Of a stretch of 64,000 bases of DNA, positions 18,060 to 28,793 are shown piece after piece; the stretch's first letter is position 1, and the number at the start of each line of letters is the position of its first letter. Position numbers and translations under genes: made by a program. The notes under the pieces are model-generated. The model searched no databases. It was not told the DNA's origin and saw only the letters and a program-made list of their open reading frames with translations. This stretch comes from Lachancea mirantina (Eukaryota > Ascomycota > Saccharomycetes > Saccharomycetales > Saccharomycetaceae). The stretch lies in NCBI GenBank assembly GCA_900074745.1, contig LT598462.1, positions 186,001-250,000 of the forward strand. The letters run 5' to 3'.

Positions 18060-20069
18060 CTAGTGGGTCGAGTGTCCCCTGTGATACTTCAACCCATTTA
18101 AATTCTTGTATCTTTTACCGCAAACCTCACACCGATAAGGCTTGTCTTTCTCCAATCCCATACCATCTGGGTACGGCTCATTACTCTCTGGATCGATGAT
18201 ACTGAATGTACCATCTGGGTTTTCGTGCAATTTTTGGTTTTGGTGACCGTGAAGTTTGTGATACTTGAGGCCATTTTGGTTTTTGTAGGTCTTGTCACAA
18301 CCAATTACTGGGCATTTGAATGGCTTATGTTCTTCATGATCCATGACGTAGAGCCGTCTTGCCGGATCGTCAATGAAACCTGTTTGTTGTTTTCGCTTAC
18401 TTGCAGCTGATGCACTAACGGCAGAATTTTGCTCATCGTCGTCATCTTCTTCATCACTCATACTGCTATCTTCGGATTCGTGGGAACCACCCATTTTGCC
18501 AATTCGATGCTTAAGACCTGTGTCGGCTTTCCAATTCCTCGTTGGATCAGAAGAAATGGCGGTGGTTCCCATAATTGTCGTAGGGTCGTGTAAATCATCC
18601 ACGATGTCAGTGTCCATGAAATCGAGATCAATGCCAGCGGCAGCCGTGTGTGCATGTGAGGATGTGCGTCTTTTCTCTTGCATGAGGTCAGGGGCCGAGA
18701 CCATCATGCGATGCTGCTGTTGGGCTTGTTGCTGTTGCAACGTTCCTCCTCCTAGTCTAACCTTTGACATAGGATGCATGTTCAATGAATAATTATTGAA
18801 ATTCGCGTGTAGCTTTTGATTATCGTGTCCAGTATGGTTTATCATACCTGACGCGACTGTCCCGCCCATCGGTTGCGGGCTACGTCTGGGGTGTTGTGGG
18901 CCTGACCCTTGCAAAAACACTTCATCTGTGGAGACGGCGTCTACCAAATTACCGTTGAGATGTAGCTGTTGTACGTTTGACGTGGTGCCAGCAGAACTTG
19001 GATGCTGGGCACCATGCAGTTGCTGCTGCATGGCTTGATTGAGCATTTGTTGCTGAAGCTGATGCTGTAGGTGGCTTGCTTGGTCATTTTTGTGTTGCTG
19101 CTGATGCTGTTGCTGCTGCTGACGACTATGCTGATCTTGATGTGCAGGGTGTTGTACGTGAGTTTGAAGGTGGCCCTGTTGGTTTCTCGCAGGTACTTGG
19201 TGTTGATGCTGTGACAGCTGTCGCTGTTGAAGTTGCTGTTGTTGTTGAGATGAATGTTCCTGGAACGGCTGCTGCGATTGCTGTGACTGTGTATGTGGAT
19301 CCTGTTGAAGGTGCTGTTGTTGTTGTTGTTGCTGTTGTTGTTGTTGTTGTTGCTGGACAGCCCGAGCCGAATGTTGAGGGGACAGGTGAGCTCGCGTGGG
19401 ACCCATGGAGGTCGGTGCCACCTGGGCAGATGGTTGCTGCAGTTGATGCTGCTGCATCTGTTGCTGGTAAACAGCTGCCATTCTCCTCTTTTGACTCTGA
19501 GCAGCGCTATTGGAAGTGGCGTTAAATCCGTTGAGTCCCGAAGACCCGCTGTTACCTGATCCGCCAGCGGCAACAGCAGCCATAGATGTGCCATGTATAT
19601 TGATGGTTCCAGGAGATGTAGATATATGTGCTTCCTCGTAGTGCCTTAGTAAGTCGTGTAAACCAGGCAGCAGTAGTCCACAACAAGAGTAGTCCTTACA
19701 GTACTGTTTTTCAAGGTTCGGTAGGTAAGCTGACGACGCACCAGGTGGGGAAAAGGATGCCGTGCTGGAGACGTTTATCACATTACCAGTGCCGCCGGCG
19801 CCACCAGCAACTCCCTGAGAGCCAGCACCAGAACCCGAAGTAGTGCTGTTGCCCATTTGAGCCTGAATCATGACTTCGTCGCGCAACCACGACCCGATCG
19901 TCAGTGACCCCCACGATACTCCCCCCATACCCTGTGAGTGGGCTATCGACTCTCTTCTGAACCTAGCCATATTAGATGCGTTAGACGCGGAACCTGCCTG
20001 CGTTGCGGACGCTTGGCTATTTATGAACATACCTGGCGTGGAGCCGTTAGTAGTCGTTGTCATGTCCAT
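18060..20069 (-). CDS. SFP1: Zinc-finger transcription factor Sfp1 (ribosome biogenesis regulator)
   Basis: 669 residues from the ATG at 20069. Sfp1 is the TORC1-responsive activator of ribosomal-protein and ribosome-biogenesis genes. Conserved blocks are RRESIAHSQGMGGVSWGS near the N-terminus, LPNLEKQYCKDYSCCGLLLP with HDLLRHYEEAHIS, and QLHLNGNLVDAVST. The C-terminus carries two C2H2 fingers: CPVIGCDKTYKNQNGLKYHK and CEVCGKRYKNLNGLKYHRGH. Between them the protein is disordered and Gln-rich, with one run of about 14 glutamines near residues 236-250, read from mixed CAG/CAA codons. An acidic stretch precedes the fingers. Position YLR403W. Its 1.7 kb upstream gap suggests elaborate regulation. 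Confidence 0.97.
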   Translation of the reverse strand: MDMTTTTNGSTPGMFINSQASATQAGSASNASNMARFRRESIAHSQGMGGVSWGSLTIGSWLRDEVMIQAQMGNSTTSGSGAGSQGVAGGAGGTGNVINVSSTASFSPPGASSAYLPNLEKQYCKDYSCCGLLLPGLHDLLRHYEEAHISTSPGTINIHGTSMAAVAAGGSGNSGSSGLNGFNATSNSAAQSQKRRMAAVYQQQMQQHQLQQPSAQVAPTSMGPTRAHLSPQHSARAVQQQQQQQQQQQQQQHLQQDPHTQSQQSQQPFQEHSSQQQQQLQQRQLSQHQHQVPARNQQGHLQTHVQHPAHQDQHSRQQQQQHQQQHKNDQASHLQHQLQQQMLNQAMQQQLHGAQHPSSAGTTSNVQQLHLNGNLVDAVSTDEVFLQGSGPQHPRRSPQPMGGTVASGMINHTGHDNQKLHANFNNYSLNMHPMSKVRLGGGTLQQQQAQQQHRMMVSAPDLMQEKRRTSSHAHTAAAGIDLDFMDTDIVDDLHDPTTIMGTTAISSDPTRNWKADTGLKHRIGKMGGSHESEDSSMSDEEDDDDEQNSAVSASAASKRKQQTGFIDDPARRLYVMDHEEHKPFKCPVIGCDKTYKNQNGLKYHKLHGHQNQKLHENPDGTFSIIDPESNEPYPDGMGLEKDKPYRCEVCGKRYKNLNGLKYHRGHSTH

Positions 20070-21752
20070 GCTTCGTGTATCTCTCGGACTACCTGGGACA
20101 ATCTGTAGTGTTAGATGCCACCCGAATATCGCACAGAGGGATTATAACAAAATACAAAAATAATGAAGAGGAGATGACGCCCGTGGTTCCTCAGTTAATG
20201 TCACTGGTCTTCTACTCTGATCAAACTCTCCTTTCGGCGCCAGCTGATCCCTGTCTATGTGCGGGCTCGCGCTCGTAAATTTGGATGATGCTCGCTTTCT
20301 CCTTGGGCAGAGAGAATTCCAGACTATCAACTAAATCACTGACATAAATGATGAAATTGACAACCACCAGGTCGGGCCCTCCGCCGGCCGTCGTGGAAGT
20401 TGCCAGGCCCGTGCCTGGCAGCTTAACCCGGTCCTATAACGACACTATTCAACCCAAACATTCCGCGCTTCTCCCGAAGCCGCTATGCGAGTTCTCCTCT
20501 CCTGTATTCGCGGCCCTTGCCGGCCACTGGCCACTACCTTGCATCTCATTCCTGACCCCAGAACGTTACGTGGGCATTTCTCGGGCCCTTTTTGTTACCC
20601 GTACCTCCTCGGCATCGCTTCGGAAATACGACGTTCGAGTGTGTCTGGGTGTGTGCGCCTTCCGTTCTTTAGACTTATCCAATGACGTCGCTCAGTTTGG
20701 TTCCGTGCGCAGTGCGTTCGCACAGCGTGCACAACCCATTCAATAGCGCTTACCTAAAGCGCTTATCTAAGGCTTTGTACCTGTAGAATCTCTCTGAGCT
20801 TCTTCTTCTTCCTTACTCTCCGCGCTTCGCACGACATCCAGTTTATCAAGCTGATTTGATCATTTTCGTTCTGTGTGATATTCGGCTCGGCTTCCTTATA
20901 GAAAGCACTATTAACGAGATAAATCTTTGTTTCTTTTTTTCGCCTTTCCGCCGGGCGGGGCACGGCCGGACGAAAGTGGTTTGTCCGTCGTTTGTGAGTA
21001 AAGTCGGTGATAGTGATTTGATCTGATCGACTTCGGCGGCTCAAGTCTTACCCTTGCCTTAAACTGTCTCCCGGAATCCACACTATTCGTAAGTAAACGG
21101 CCCATATTTTGAGCAGCGAACGTCGGCAGCGGGCCGTGGAGAACAATTAGATTTGAACGAGTCGCTGGATTGTTACACGCGCACTGTGCTGGTGTTCGCT
21201 GCTTTTTAGACGGGCCTCGTACTTGACTGAAGTATGCATTAGTAGCTGGGAGTTATTTAGGGAGGTTTCTTCCCGCGCTCCTTCTTATATACTGGTTTTT
21301 TTAAGGGGTTTGTTTTCCTTTTCTAGCATTTGTGTCTTTGTGGTCGGTCGACCGAGCAAGGCCCAGAAAGTTACGTAGAAGTGGGCGGCTATCTAAAATT
21401 GGAAGAAAAATGGCATAGTCACGTGATTCCTACTTTCTGAAGTACTCGGGAGTATTGCAGAAAGGAGAAAGAAGCTACAAGCAATTCCAAAAGTTGGCTA
21501 TAATTGAGAGATTGCATGGTATGAGGAGGTTTTACTTTCTTGACTAAAATCACGTGAACGGCATCGTTCACTTTCTTACTTTTCGTTTTTAGTGATTCGA
21601 CATAGGAGTGTATATCACATGATCATCACATGATTGATTCCGATTTTCTTTTGCATATGCCATCTTTACCACCTGGAAAATTTTAGGCCTAAACGCTTAG
21701 TAGAATATGCCCGCGATGAGCTTTAATTAATTGGAAATTTAAGAACTAAACC
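20070..21752. other. SFP1-DUS3 intergenic region
   Basis: About 1.7 kb with no supported gene. It contains a perfect 8-bp hairpin (TGCCAGGC at 20401-20408 with GCCTGGCA at 20413-20420) and a 13-bp near-perfect tandem repeat at 20745-20770 (AGCGCTTACCTAA, AGCGCTTATCTAA). CACGTG boxes lie at about 21419 and at 21551, and PAC/RRPE motifs lie next to DUS3. An ATG-initiated 132-codon frame at 20348-20746 has no recognisable features. Confidence 0.6.
21676..21720 (+). promoter_or_regulatory. RRPE core and PAC motif of the DUS3 promoter
   Basis: RRPE core GAAAATTTT at 21676-21684 and a full PAC GCGATGAGCT from 21713, about 33 bp upstream of the DUS3 ATG. The order RRPE then PAC is the common arrangement in yeast ribosome-biogenesis promoters. 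Confidence 0.75.
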
Positions 21753-23771
21753 ATGTCTGAAGAGGCCAGTGTTAAACGTACTTTGGATCTTGAAGATGGA
21801 CTAGCTAAGGCGGCCTCTGCTACATTTAAAGAGGGGGGCGCTTCAGATCAGCCATCAAAGAGACAAGACACCCGCGGCATCGCACAATTAAAGCCCGAAT
21901 ATGTCATACTGACCGATCCGCAATCAGTCGCAGGACCTGCAGTTGTGGCTTCGGCTCAAGTTGAAGAAGAAGAGCCGGTGTCAGACCGCATGGCTGGGGG
22001 TGCTGTGGGCAAAAATAGTAAGAAAAAGCAGCGGGGCCAGAATAAAAATCGTAACAATATCCAGGCGAAGGAAAAGCATCAATTGTGCTCGAAACTTTTA
22101 TTGGGACCAGGCCATGGCACATGTCCCTTTGGATCCCAGTGCCGCTATTTGCATAACGTTAATGAGTATCTCGCTCTGAAGAGACCAGAAATCTCAAGCG
22201 ACTACTTTCCCATGTGTCCGGTGTTCGAGAGCATGGGTCGCTGTCCGATGGGATTCAAATGCCGCTTTTTGTCATCACACTTGGACACGGAGTCAAATTC
22301 GATCGTTGAAAAGCCCCAGGGCGAAACGCAGAAGCTTTACCAAGTAAACCACGAAGTGAATCACATTGCCTCCGACAAAAAACTCGATTTGATCAAGCGC
22401 CGGTACCCATTCGAGAAGAGCGAATTTATCCTGGAAATCATTGATGCCATACAGCAAGAGAACAGAGACGTCATGAAAGAAGTGGGCCACCCGTCCGAGA
22501 AGAGCGACAAGAACGGCAAGAAAGCCGCCGAGACAGCACCTCAGATTGCACGGAGAGAGGAAGAACTGGCCAATCGCAGACAACGGCAACGCGACTTGTA
22601 TCTTCAGTACAAAGACACGCGGTATTTTGCGCAGGAGAAAAAAAGACTGGACTTGAAGGGCAAGAAGATCGTCTCTCCGCTCACCACGGTTGGCAATCTC
22701 CCCTACCGACGTCTCATGCGGAGTCTCGGTGCCGATGTTACATACTCCGAAATGGCACTAGGTGTGCCGTTGATCCAAGGAACCAACTCCGAATGGGCGC
22801 TTCCCAAAGCACACGTTTCGGAAACACCCGGCTTTGGTGTCCAAATCGCATGTGCTAAGGCGTGGCAGGCCGCTAAGGCCGCAGAGGCCATTGCTGACCA
22901 TGTAGACGACGTGAGCGAGATCAATTTGAACTCCGGGTGTCCGATTGACCTTTTATACAGACAAGGCTCTGGGAGCGCGCTGCTTGACAATCCGGCCCGC
23001 ATGATACGCTGTCTCAACAGCATGAACTACGTTTCGCAAGATGTTCCTGTTAGTGTTAAGATCCGCACAGGTACTAAGGACGGACATCCAGTGGCGCACA
23101 GTTTGGTCAACAGATTGGTTAATGAAACCGATGTCGCCGCTATAACTCTGCATGGCCGTTCGAGGCAGCAGAGGTACACGAGATCAGCAGATTGGCAGTA
23201 CGTCAGCGACGTGGCGCGTTCGTTACGGGAGTCTGAGGCTGAGTTCAACGAAAAGAACAAGGATAGTCGGGAAAATTCACATCGGATCCAGTTTGTCGGC
23301 AACGGTGACGTGAACAACTTCGAGGACTGGTACAAACATTTACACGACGATAACATTGATAGCGTAATGGTCGCGCGAGGGGCTCTAGTAAAGCCTTGGA
23401 TTTTCGAAGAAGTAGCAGCGCAGCAGCATCTGGACAAGTCCAGCAGCGAAAGACTTGACATTCTCAAGGACTACGCACAATTCGCGATGGATCACTGGGG
23501 CACCGATGAATACGGAATATCACAGTGCCGGAGGTTTTTCTGCGAATTCATGTCTTTCTTCCATCGGTATGTGCCCATGGGCATCTGCGCACGATACCCA
23601 GTCCTCTTGAACGAAAGGCCACCCAACTGGCGCGGAAGAGATGAGCTAGAAACAAGGCTGGGTAGCACCGACGTGAAGGACTGGATAAAGCTGAGCGAGT
23701 TATTCTTTGGGCCAAGCGACGAGACTTTCGTCTTCACGCCAAAGCACAAGAGTAACTCGTTTGCAAAATAA
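21753..23771 (+). CDS. DUS3: tRNA-dihydrouridine synthase Dus3
   Basis: 672 residues from the ATG at 21753 (S. cerevisiae Dus3 668). Makes dihydrouridine at position 47 in the variable loop of tRNAs. Two CCCH zinc fingers precede the catalytic domain: [11 protein letters not shown] near residue 127 and [18 protein letters not shown] near 155. These are a hallmark of Dus3 among yeast Dus enzymes. The Dus barrel follows ([20 protein letters not shown]), with the catalytic cysteine in [20 protein letters not shown] near residue 394, then [13 protein letters not shown] and [14 protein letters not shown]. It is moderately GC-rich, converges with YET3 over 50 bp, and sits at the YLR401C position. 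Confidence 0.96.
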   Translation: MSEEASVKRTLDLEDGLAKAASATFKEGGASDQPSKRQDTRGIAQLKPEYVILTDPQSVAGPAVVASAQVEEEEPVSDRMAGGAVGKNSKKKQRGQNKNRNNIQAKEKHQLCSKLLLGPGHGTCPFGSQCRYLHNVNEYLALKRPEISSDYFPMCPVFESMGRCPMGFKCRFLSSHLDTESNSIVEKPQGETQKLYQVNHEVNHIASDKKLDLIKRRYPFEKSEFILEIIDAIQQENRDVMKEVGHPSEKSDKNGKKAAETAPQIARREEELANRRQRQRDLYLQYKDTRYFAQEKKRLDLKGKKIVSPLTTVGNLPYRRLMRSLGADVTYSEMALGVPLIQGTNSEWALPKAHVSETPGFGVQIACAKAWQAAKAAEAIADHVDDVSEINLNSGCPIDLLYRQGSGSALLDNPARMIRCLNSMNYVSQDVPVSVKIRTGTKDGHPVAHSLVNRLVNETDVAAITLHGRSRQQRYTRSADWQYVSDVARSLRESEAEFNEKNKDSRENSHRIQFVGNGDVNNFEDWYKHLHDDNIDSVMVARGALVKPWIFEEVAAQQHLDKSSSERLDILKDYAQFAMDHWGTDEYGISQCRRFFCEFMSFFHRYVPMGICARYPVLLNERPPNWRGRDELETRLGSTDVKDWIKLSELFFGPSDETFVFTPKHKSNSFAK

Positions 23772-23821
23772 AAAAGTTTCTGTATGTATGTACCTTCAGT
23801 TAGCCAAAAATGCGATTCACG

Positions 23822-24325
23822 CTACATGTCGGCCTGTAAGCTTTCGGCACGCTCTTTCAAAGAAGCAATCTCGGCGTCGATGCCAGCAATCTCCTTTTTG
23901 ATTTGGTTTTTGTCGGCGGGATCTGCGCGGTACACTTCTTTGGAGGTCAAAAGCTCCGACACGAGATGGAAAGTGCGGAAAACTGTGAATGTCAAGAACA
24001 GCGTTATTCCGGTCAGGTACATGTTGCGCTGGGCGTAGAATTTGCGGCTCAGCACTTCAGCGCGGTCGGAGCCCGACGCCGCTACCGGGTTTACGTTGAG
24101 CTCAGACTCTATCTTGTAGACGCGATTGATGGTGTCAACGAAGAGTAAAAGGATGAAGACGAGCACGCATTTGACCGCAACCTGGATCTGGGGCTGTTCG
24201 AACGGCTTGACAAGCGCGAGCGTCACGGGCCGTCTGTATTTGGAGGGCACGGGGAGCATTAGCAGAATGAACATAGTCATTTCTGCGACCAACACGCCGA
24301 AAATCAGCGTGTAGTAAAGTGTCAT
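23822..24325 (-). CDS. YET3: ER membrane BAP31-like protein Yet3
   Basis: 167 residues from the ATG at 24325, which gives the conserved BAP31/Yet start MTLYYTLIFGVLVAEMTMF; a longer open frame beginning at a TTG is not supported. Yet3 family proteins sit in the ER membrane, bind the translocon and have been tied to sterol and inositol metabolism. Three membrane segments are visible (LIFGVLVAEMTMFILLMLP, VAVKCVLVFILLLFVDTINR, TGITLFLTFTVFRTFHLV), separated by REVLSRKF-type basic turns. A C-terminal coiled coil follows (IKKEIAGIDAEIASLKERAE). Slightly shorter than S. cerevisiae Yet3 (203), the difference being in the linker before the coiled coil. Position YDL072C. Confidence 0.93.
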   Translation of the reverse strand: MTLYYTLIFGVLVAEMTMFILLMLPVPSKYRRPVTLALVKPFEQPQIQVAVKCVLVFILLLFVDTINRVYKIESELNVNPVAASGSDRAEVLSRKFYAQRNMYLTGITLFLTFTVFRTFHLVSELLTSKEVYRADPADKNQIKKEIAGIDAEIASLKERAESLQADM

Positions 24326-24654
24326 CTGGATTCTGATTTGGATTCTTCCTGGAAAACCGCTGTCGCCGCCCTTAAGACCTGGCTCTTTCCGTATGCTATT
24401 TCCGTCTAAATTGTGTCCAAAGAATTGGAGCAAGGGCTGTCAGTTGTTCCAATTGTTGGGGCTTTAGCGGCACCTGTACACTTGTTACAGTATCAAAGGC
24501 TGTTTAGCAGGATGGAGTTTTGAAATTCCTTGCTTGGGCCCTGGGTCTCTCTTTCTGGATCCCTTAGAGTTAGTGACAAAACTGCAAATGGAGGTGCTGG
24601 GGTTTCCGTACAAGGGTATATTATCTCCTCCAGCAAATAAAAAAAAAACAGCTC

Positions 24655-24719
24655 CACGTGATTTCCGAGCACTTTCTACTCAACACGTGAACAGTGATCG
24701 AGCTTAAATATAACACGTG
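24655..24719. promoter_or_regulatory. Three evenly spaced CACGTG boxes
   Basis: CACGTG at 24655, 24684 and 24714, 29 and 30 bp apart, each followed by A or C/T in a CACGTGA-like context. They lie 330-395 bp upstream of YET3. Confidence 0.65.
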
Positions 24720-24741
24720 ATCTGTATTTATTACCCGGGTT

Positions 24742-24832
24742 TGGTGCATGGGTTTATACACCCATGCATCTGGGAACACACCCATACACCTGTATATGTG
24801 TCTCTTTGTACGTATTTCTGCACCCACACACC
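24742..24832. promoter_or_regulatory. Cluster of Rap1-like sites
   Basis: A perfect inverted repeat TGCATGGGT/ACCCATGCA is separated by 6 bp (about 24744-24767). ACACCCATGCATC lies at 24758-24770, one mismatch to the Rap1 consensus. A full match, ACACCCATACACC, lies at 24778-24790, and GCACCCACACACC follows at about 24820-24832. Four Rap1-like sites in 90 bp is dense. Binding is inferred. Confidence 0.6.
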
Positions 24833-25571
24833 CTTCATCCTGTCAGCCTTTGACCGCTAAGCGCAAACAAGTTACACTTCTTTTCCCCCTGTCACATTTG
24901 CCACCCTTCTTTCAACAACTCACATTTACACACACTTGGACGGACAAAAGCGAGCTACAGAGCAAGATTATCTTTGTTTATGTTTCTCGTCAAACTCCGC
25001 GAGCCACCGTGCTCTGTGTGCAGCACCAACGGCTTTGCAAGCATATAGTCAGCTTCTTGTTCCAGTTACATTTACCAGCCTTCTCCCTGGAGTCGCCTAC
25101 TTAGAAGGTCGTGATAGAAGGCGCCCGTCACCGCTGGGTGGCAAATAGGGGGAGGAAAAAAAATTCTTCCGTCCAGGCAGCCAACCCACACACCGCGTAG
25201 TTTTCCACGCTGCCGCGTCGCGTGGCCGTCGTCGTGGCGGGGCTGGGTATTTAAGCACGAAGAAAAACGGCGAGACCCGGAAAGTGGTACCAGTCGGGTG
25301 GCGACTTTTGAAAGCACAGACGCGGAAGCACGAGTCCGCTTTAGGAAAGGCGAGCAGCAGCAAAGAACACCTGGCAGGAAGAAAAGAAGTTTTCTTTCTT
25401 TTTGTACGTTTTCATTTCCATTTCGGGCAACCAGGCGTTTCAAGAATTCAGACGGCAACAGCAGGCGAGCAAGGCAGTTCGAGATTGTCACGTGATTTTA
25501 AGTACCTGATTCGTTCTGGGTGATTCGAGATTCCAGTTTTCCTGTATCCAGTAGTGACAAGAGGAGCAAAC

Positions 25572-27410
25572 ATGACAGAGCCAGAGTCGACTCAGGTGGC
25601 AGAGCAGGCGCAGTACCAGCCCGAGGCATCGCAGGCGAAAGGGCACGGCCCGGAGACGGAGGCCGGCAAGCAGTTGCCGGTGCAGCCGCAACCGCAGCCA
25701 GAATACGTCAACGGCAATGGCGCTGCCGACCTGAAGAGCGAGGAAGCAGACCAGAAATCCAAGGTTCCGGCACCGGCTCCGCCGCCGGAACCGGACATGG
25801 ACAACCTTCCGGCCAACCCGATGCCAAAGCACCAGAACAAGCATGCGACCACGAGCATACGCGCCGTGAAGCGGCTGAAGGACGCGCGTCCGTTTCTGAA
25901 GCCCGTGGATCCGGTCGCGTTGAACGTGCCCTTCTACTACAACCACATCCAGCGGCCCATGGACCTCTCGACGATCGAGCGCAAGCTTGCGGTCAATGCG
26001 TACGAGACGCCTGAGCAGGTTTCTGCAGACTTCAAGCTCATGGTTGAGAACTGTGCCAAGTTCAACGGTCCGGCCGCGGCGATCACGCAAATGGCGCGCA
26101 ACATCGAGGCGAGCTTCGAGAAGCACATGTTTCACATGCCTGCACGCGACGAGCCACCCAGGCCGCGTGTGAAGCGGCGGAAACCAGAAGTGGACGCACC
26201 CGTGGTCATTCGCCGCGCCGAGTCTCACAACGGCAGACCCAAGCGTGAAATACACCCTCCCAGGTCCAAAGACATTTACCCGTACGAAAACTCGAAGCCG
26301 CGATCCAAGAAGCACCAGACGGAGCTCAAGTTTTGCCAGCAGTTGGTCAAGGAACTCATGTCCAAGAAGTACGCGTCTTTCAACTACCCCTTTTTGGAGC
26401 CCGTTGACCCAGTGGCTTTGAACTGTCCCACATATTTTGACTTTGTTAAGGAGCCCATGGATCTGGGCACTGTCAGTCGCAAATTGAACAACTGGGAATA
26501 CGGAACCGCGGAAGAAGTTGAACATGACGTGCGACTGGTTTTCAAAAACTGCTACGCTTTCAATCCTGACGGTACCATTGTGAACATGATGGGCCACCGC
26601 CTGGAAGACGTTTTCAATTCTAGGTGGGTCGACAGACCAATAGCGGCGGACGAAGAATCGGAGGATGAGGATAATGCGGAATCTGGTTATGCCAGCGAAG
26701 ATGGTCGTGAGCCGGAAGAAATTTACGAAAGTCTGATGAACAATCCAGCCATCCAATACTTGGAACAGCAGCTCGCGCGTATGAAGGTCGAATTGCTTCA
26801 GTTGAAGAAGCAAGAGATCGAAAGAATACGGAAGGAAAGACGAATTGCTAAGGGAACCAAGCGGAGACGCACGGGTAAGAAGAGGTCTTCCAGTGACGCT
26901 ACCAACGGGAGTAAGAAGAAGGGTAAATTCAAGACCGTCGTCACTTACGACATGAAAAAGATCATCTCCGAAAAGATCAACGATTTACCGCAGTCTAAGC
27001 TGGAAAAAGCGGTCGAAATCATCCGCAAATCCATGCCGGACATTGGTAAAGACGACGAAGTCGAACTCGATATCGACATGTTGGACAACATGACCATTTT
27101 AACTCTATACAATACCTTTTTCCGTGAGTTTGGTCCTAGCGGTGAAAATGGGCTTCCGCTGGACGAGGATACGGCAAGGGTTAGCTCGTTGTCACCGGGG
27201 TCGGGATCTGGGTCAAAGAAGGGCAACAGACGGAGAAGCAAAGCCTTGAGTGAGGAGGAGCAGAATAGGCAAATTGAGAAGATCAAGAACAAGCTTGCTA
27301 TCTTGGACGGCGCCTCTCCTGCAAGTCCTGGAACCTTTAGCGGGATTGCTGATAATAGTTCCTCCGAAGATGATGATGATGACGAGAGCAGCGAGAGTGA
27401 AGAAGAGTGA
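25572..27410 (+). CDS. BDF1: BET-family double-bromodomain protein Bdf1
   Basis: 612 residues from the ATG at 25572; the frame extends six codons upstream only through a GTG. BET proteins bind acetylated histones and link to TFIID and SWR1. Bromodomain 1 is at about residues 97-185 (HIQRPMDLSTIERKL, with the acetyl-lysine-reading Asn in ENCAKFNGP). Bromodomain 2 is at about 250-355 (VKEPMDLGTVSRKLNNWEY, KNCYAFNPDG). A coiled segment and a Lys/Arg-rich patch follow. The ET domain is at about 450-525 (VTYDMKKIISEKINDL), then a Ser-acidic tail ending in EEE. It is the single pre-duplication copy of BDF1/BDF2 (YLR399C/YDL070W). GC-rich in its first half. Confidence 0.96.
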   Translation: MTEPESTQVAEQAQYQPEASQAKGHGPETEAGKQLPVQPQPQPEYVNGNGAADLKSEEADQKSKVPAPAPPPEPDMDNLPANPMPKHQNKHATTSIRAVKRLKDARPFLKPVDPVALNVPFYYNHIQRPMDLSTIERKLAVNAYETPEQVSADFKLMVENCAKFNGPAAAITQMARNIEASFEKHMFHMPARDEPPRPRVKRRKPEVDAPVVIRRAESHNGRPKREIHPPRSKDIYPYENSKPRSKKHQTELKFCQQLVKELMSKKYASFNYPFLEPVDPVALNCPTYFDFVKEPMDLGTVSRKLNNWEYGTAEEVEHDVRLVFKNCYAFNPDGTIVNMMGHRLEDVFNSRWVDRPIAADEESEDEDNAESGYASEDGREPEEIYESLMNNPAIQYLEQQLARMKVELLQLKKQEIERIRKERRIAKGTKRRRTGKKRSSSDATNGSKKKGKFKTVVTYDMKKIISEKINDLPQSKLEKAVEIIRKSMPDIGKDDEVELDIDMLDNMTILTLYNTFFREFGPSGENGLPLDEDTARVSSLSPGSGSGSKKGNRRRSKALSEEEQNRQIEKIKNKLAILDGASPASPGTFSGIADNSSSEDDDDDESSESEEE

Positions 27411-28793
27411 AGCATTTTATAGTGCTTGAAGTCGGTGCAGTGTTTCCTGCCAGCTTTTACTAGCTTCAAAATTAAGCTTGAAATCGAATTCAAACCTAAA
27501 AAAAGAATAGAAGAGCGAGACTTGGGAAAATGACAAAACAAGATCCTCCAAGCATAGCATGTATGCTTATCCCATAGTGGGGTGAGCTTTAGCATCATTT
27601 TCCTTGTGAAAATTGTAACAGTAAATAAAGAACTTGAAGGCGGCGGCATTCGTCGTTTTCGTCCCCGAGATAATTTCAAACAAACCAACGGGTTTATCCG
27701 ATGAGTCGTCACGGTATGCGACTCTTAATCACCTTCTGCAACCCACCTAATCTGGCTTGGGGTCATCCAAATCGATGATGTTTTTCTCTTTAAGCGTTAC
27801 TGAGTTACCTGATCTTTTATTGTATCACAAGGGATATATAGCCAAGCGTTAAATATTTAATTGCGAGCAGATGCTTGTGGATATCAATGGTGATGAAGTT
27901 ATTCCGTTTAGATTGGTGTTGCCTTTGACCACAACAAAAATGAGCTAACATATATTTGTTGATTTATAACCTTGCAAGGGTCAAATTAGGTGCGAAAGAA
28001 TATGGAATGATATCCTCAAAGAGAAAAACATGAAATAAATAAACTTATTTTCTTTGGGCAGATTGATAGATTAGAAGAAAATTCAGCCTCTTAAACGCTA
28101 CATCTCAGCATAAATCCAGTCGCGAAAGCGTCATTGGGCTTTCTTCGCGAGATACTTTATGGTGACGTTGTCAACTTGAAAGCAGCAGCTGAAATCCTGA
28201 TTTTGAACAATTTTACCAAAAACTTAACTAGTTATTTATTATTCATTAAATCTCTTATGAAAACACTTTCCTTGTTCTTAGATTTTAAAGGTTTATCTCT
28301 CTTTACTGATTGTATGAGGTTAGCTCGCCGGAAAGAAATCACTGATAATTACCTATCAGTTACAAACTCCAATCTTAAAGAACTGTGTCAGAATGTTAAA
28401 AGAGATAACACATAGGCATAAGATTATCTGCTGCGGATGGAATGAAATCTAGTATATTTAAGAGCCCGATTTGGGAAGCCCACTTTTGATTTAAATTGTC
28501 TCGATTGCAGATCTGCAACCTGAGGAACACAGAGGGAAATTGTGAAAGATTCTTTAGAATAATATAAACCTCCTCGCTAACCATCAAACTCTAGTAGTCA
28601 TTTCATTTCGAGTAACGCCAGAATCGAGGTTCAATCTTCACTTATGGCTTAAACTGTCACCGCCAGTTCAGTATGACATCGCCTATGACGAAGGTCATGG
28701 ATACCCAACATCCATCTATGTGTTCGAGTGTTAAGCTCGATACTAGCTGATTATTGAAAGCAAGTAAATCAGCTCTACGGGCCTAATTACCAG
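27411..28793. other. BDF1-SKI2 intergenic region
   Basis: About 1.4 kb, AT-rich, far longer than most gaps in this window. No tRNA, LTR or snoRNA signature was recognised. An open stretch at 28095-28415 has no ATG before 28258 and no recognisable domain; it may be chance or a gene remnant. Confidence 0.5.

Larger units (their letters stand above)
24326..25571. other. YET3-BDF1 bidirectional intergenic region
   Basis: About 1.25 kb without a supported gene. The half near YET3 carries three CACGTG boxes and then a cluster of Rap1-like sites (annotated separately). The half near BDF1 is rich in A/C and contains one more CACGTG at about 25489. The open frame at 24748-25104 has no protein-like features. 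Confidence 0.6.

Noticed and set aside
20348-20746. ATG-initiated 132-codon frame upstream of SFP1
   Set aside because: No domain, signal or membrane segment and random-looking composition; left as a possible upstream frame only.
24748-25104. 118-codon frame in the YET3-BDF1 gap
   Set aside because: It runs through the Rap1-like cluster and A/C-rich promoter DNA, with no conserved character.
26945-27712. 255-codon frame antisense to BDF1
   Set aside because: Shadow of the acidic and Lys-rich coding sequence of BDF1.
28095-28415. Open frame in the BDF1-SKI2 gap
   Set aside because: No ATG in the first half, no recognisable family and AT-driven composition. Could be a gene remnant but not supportable.
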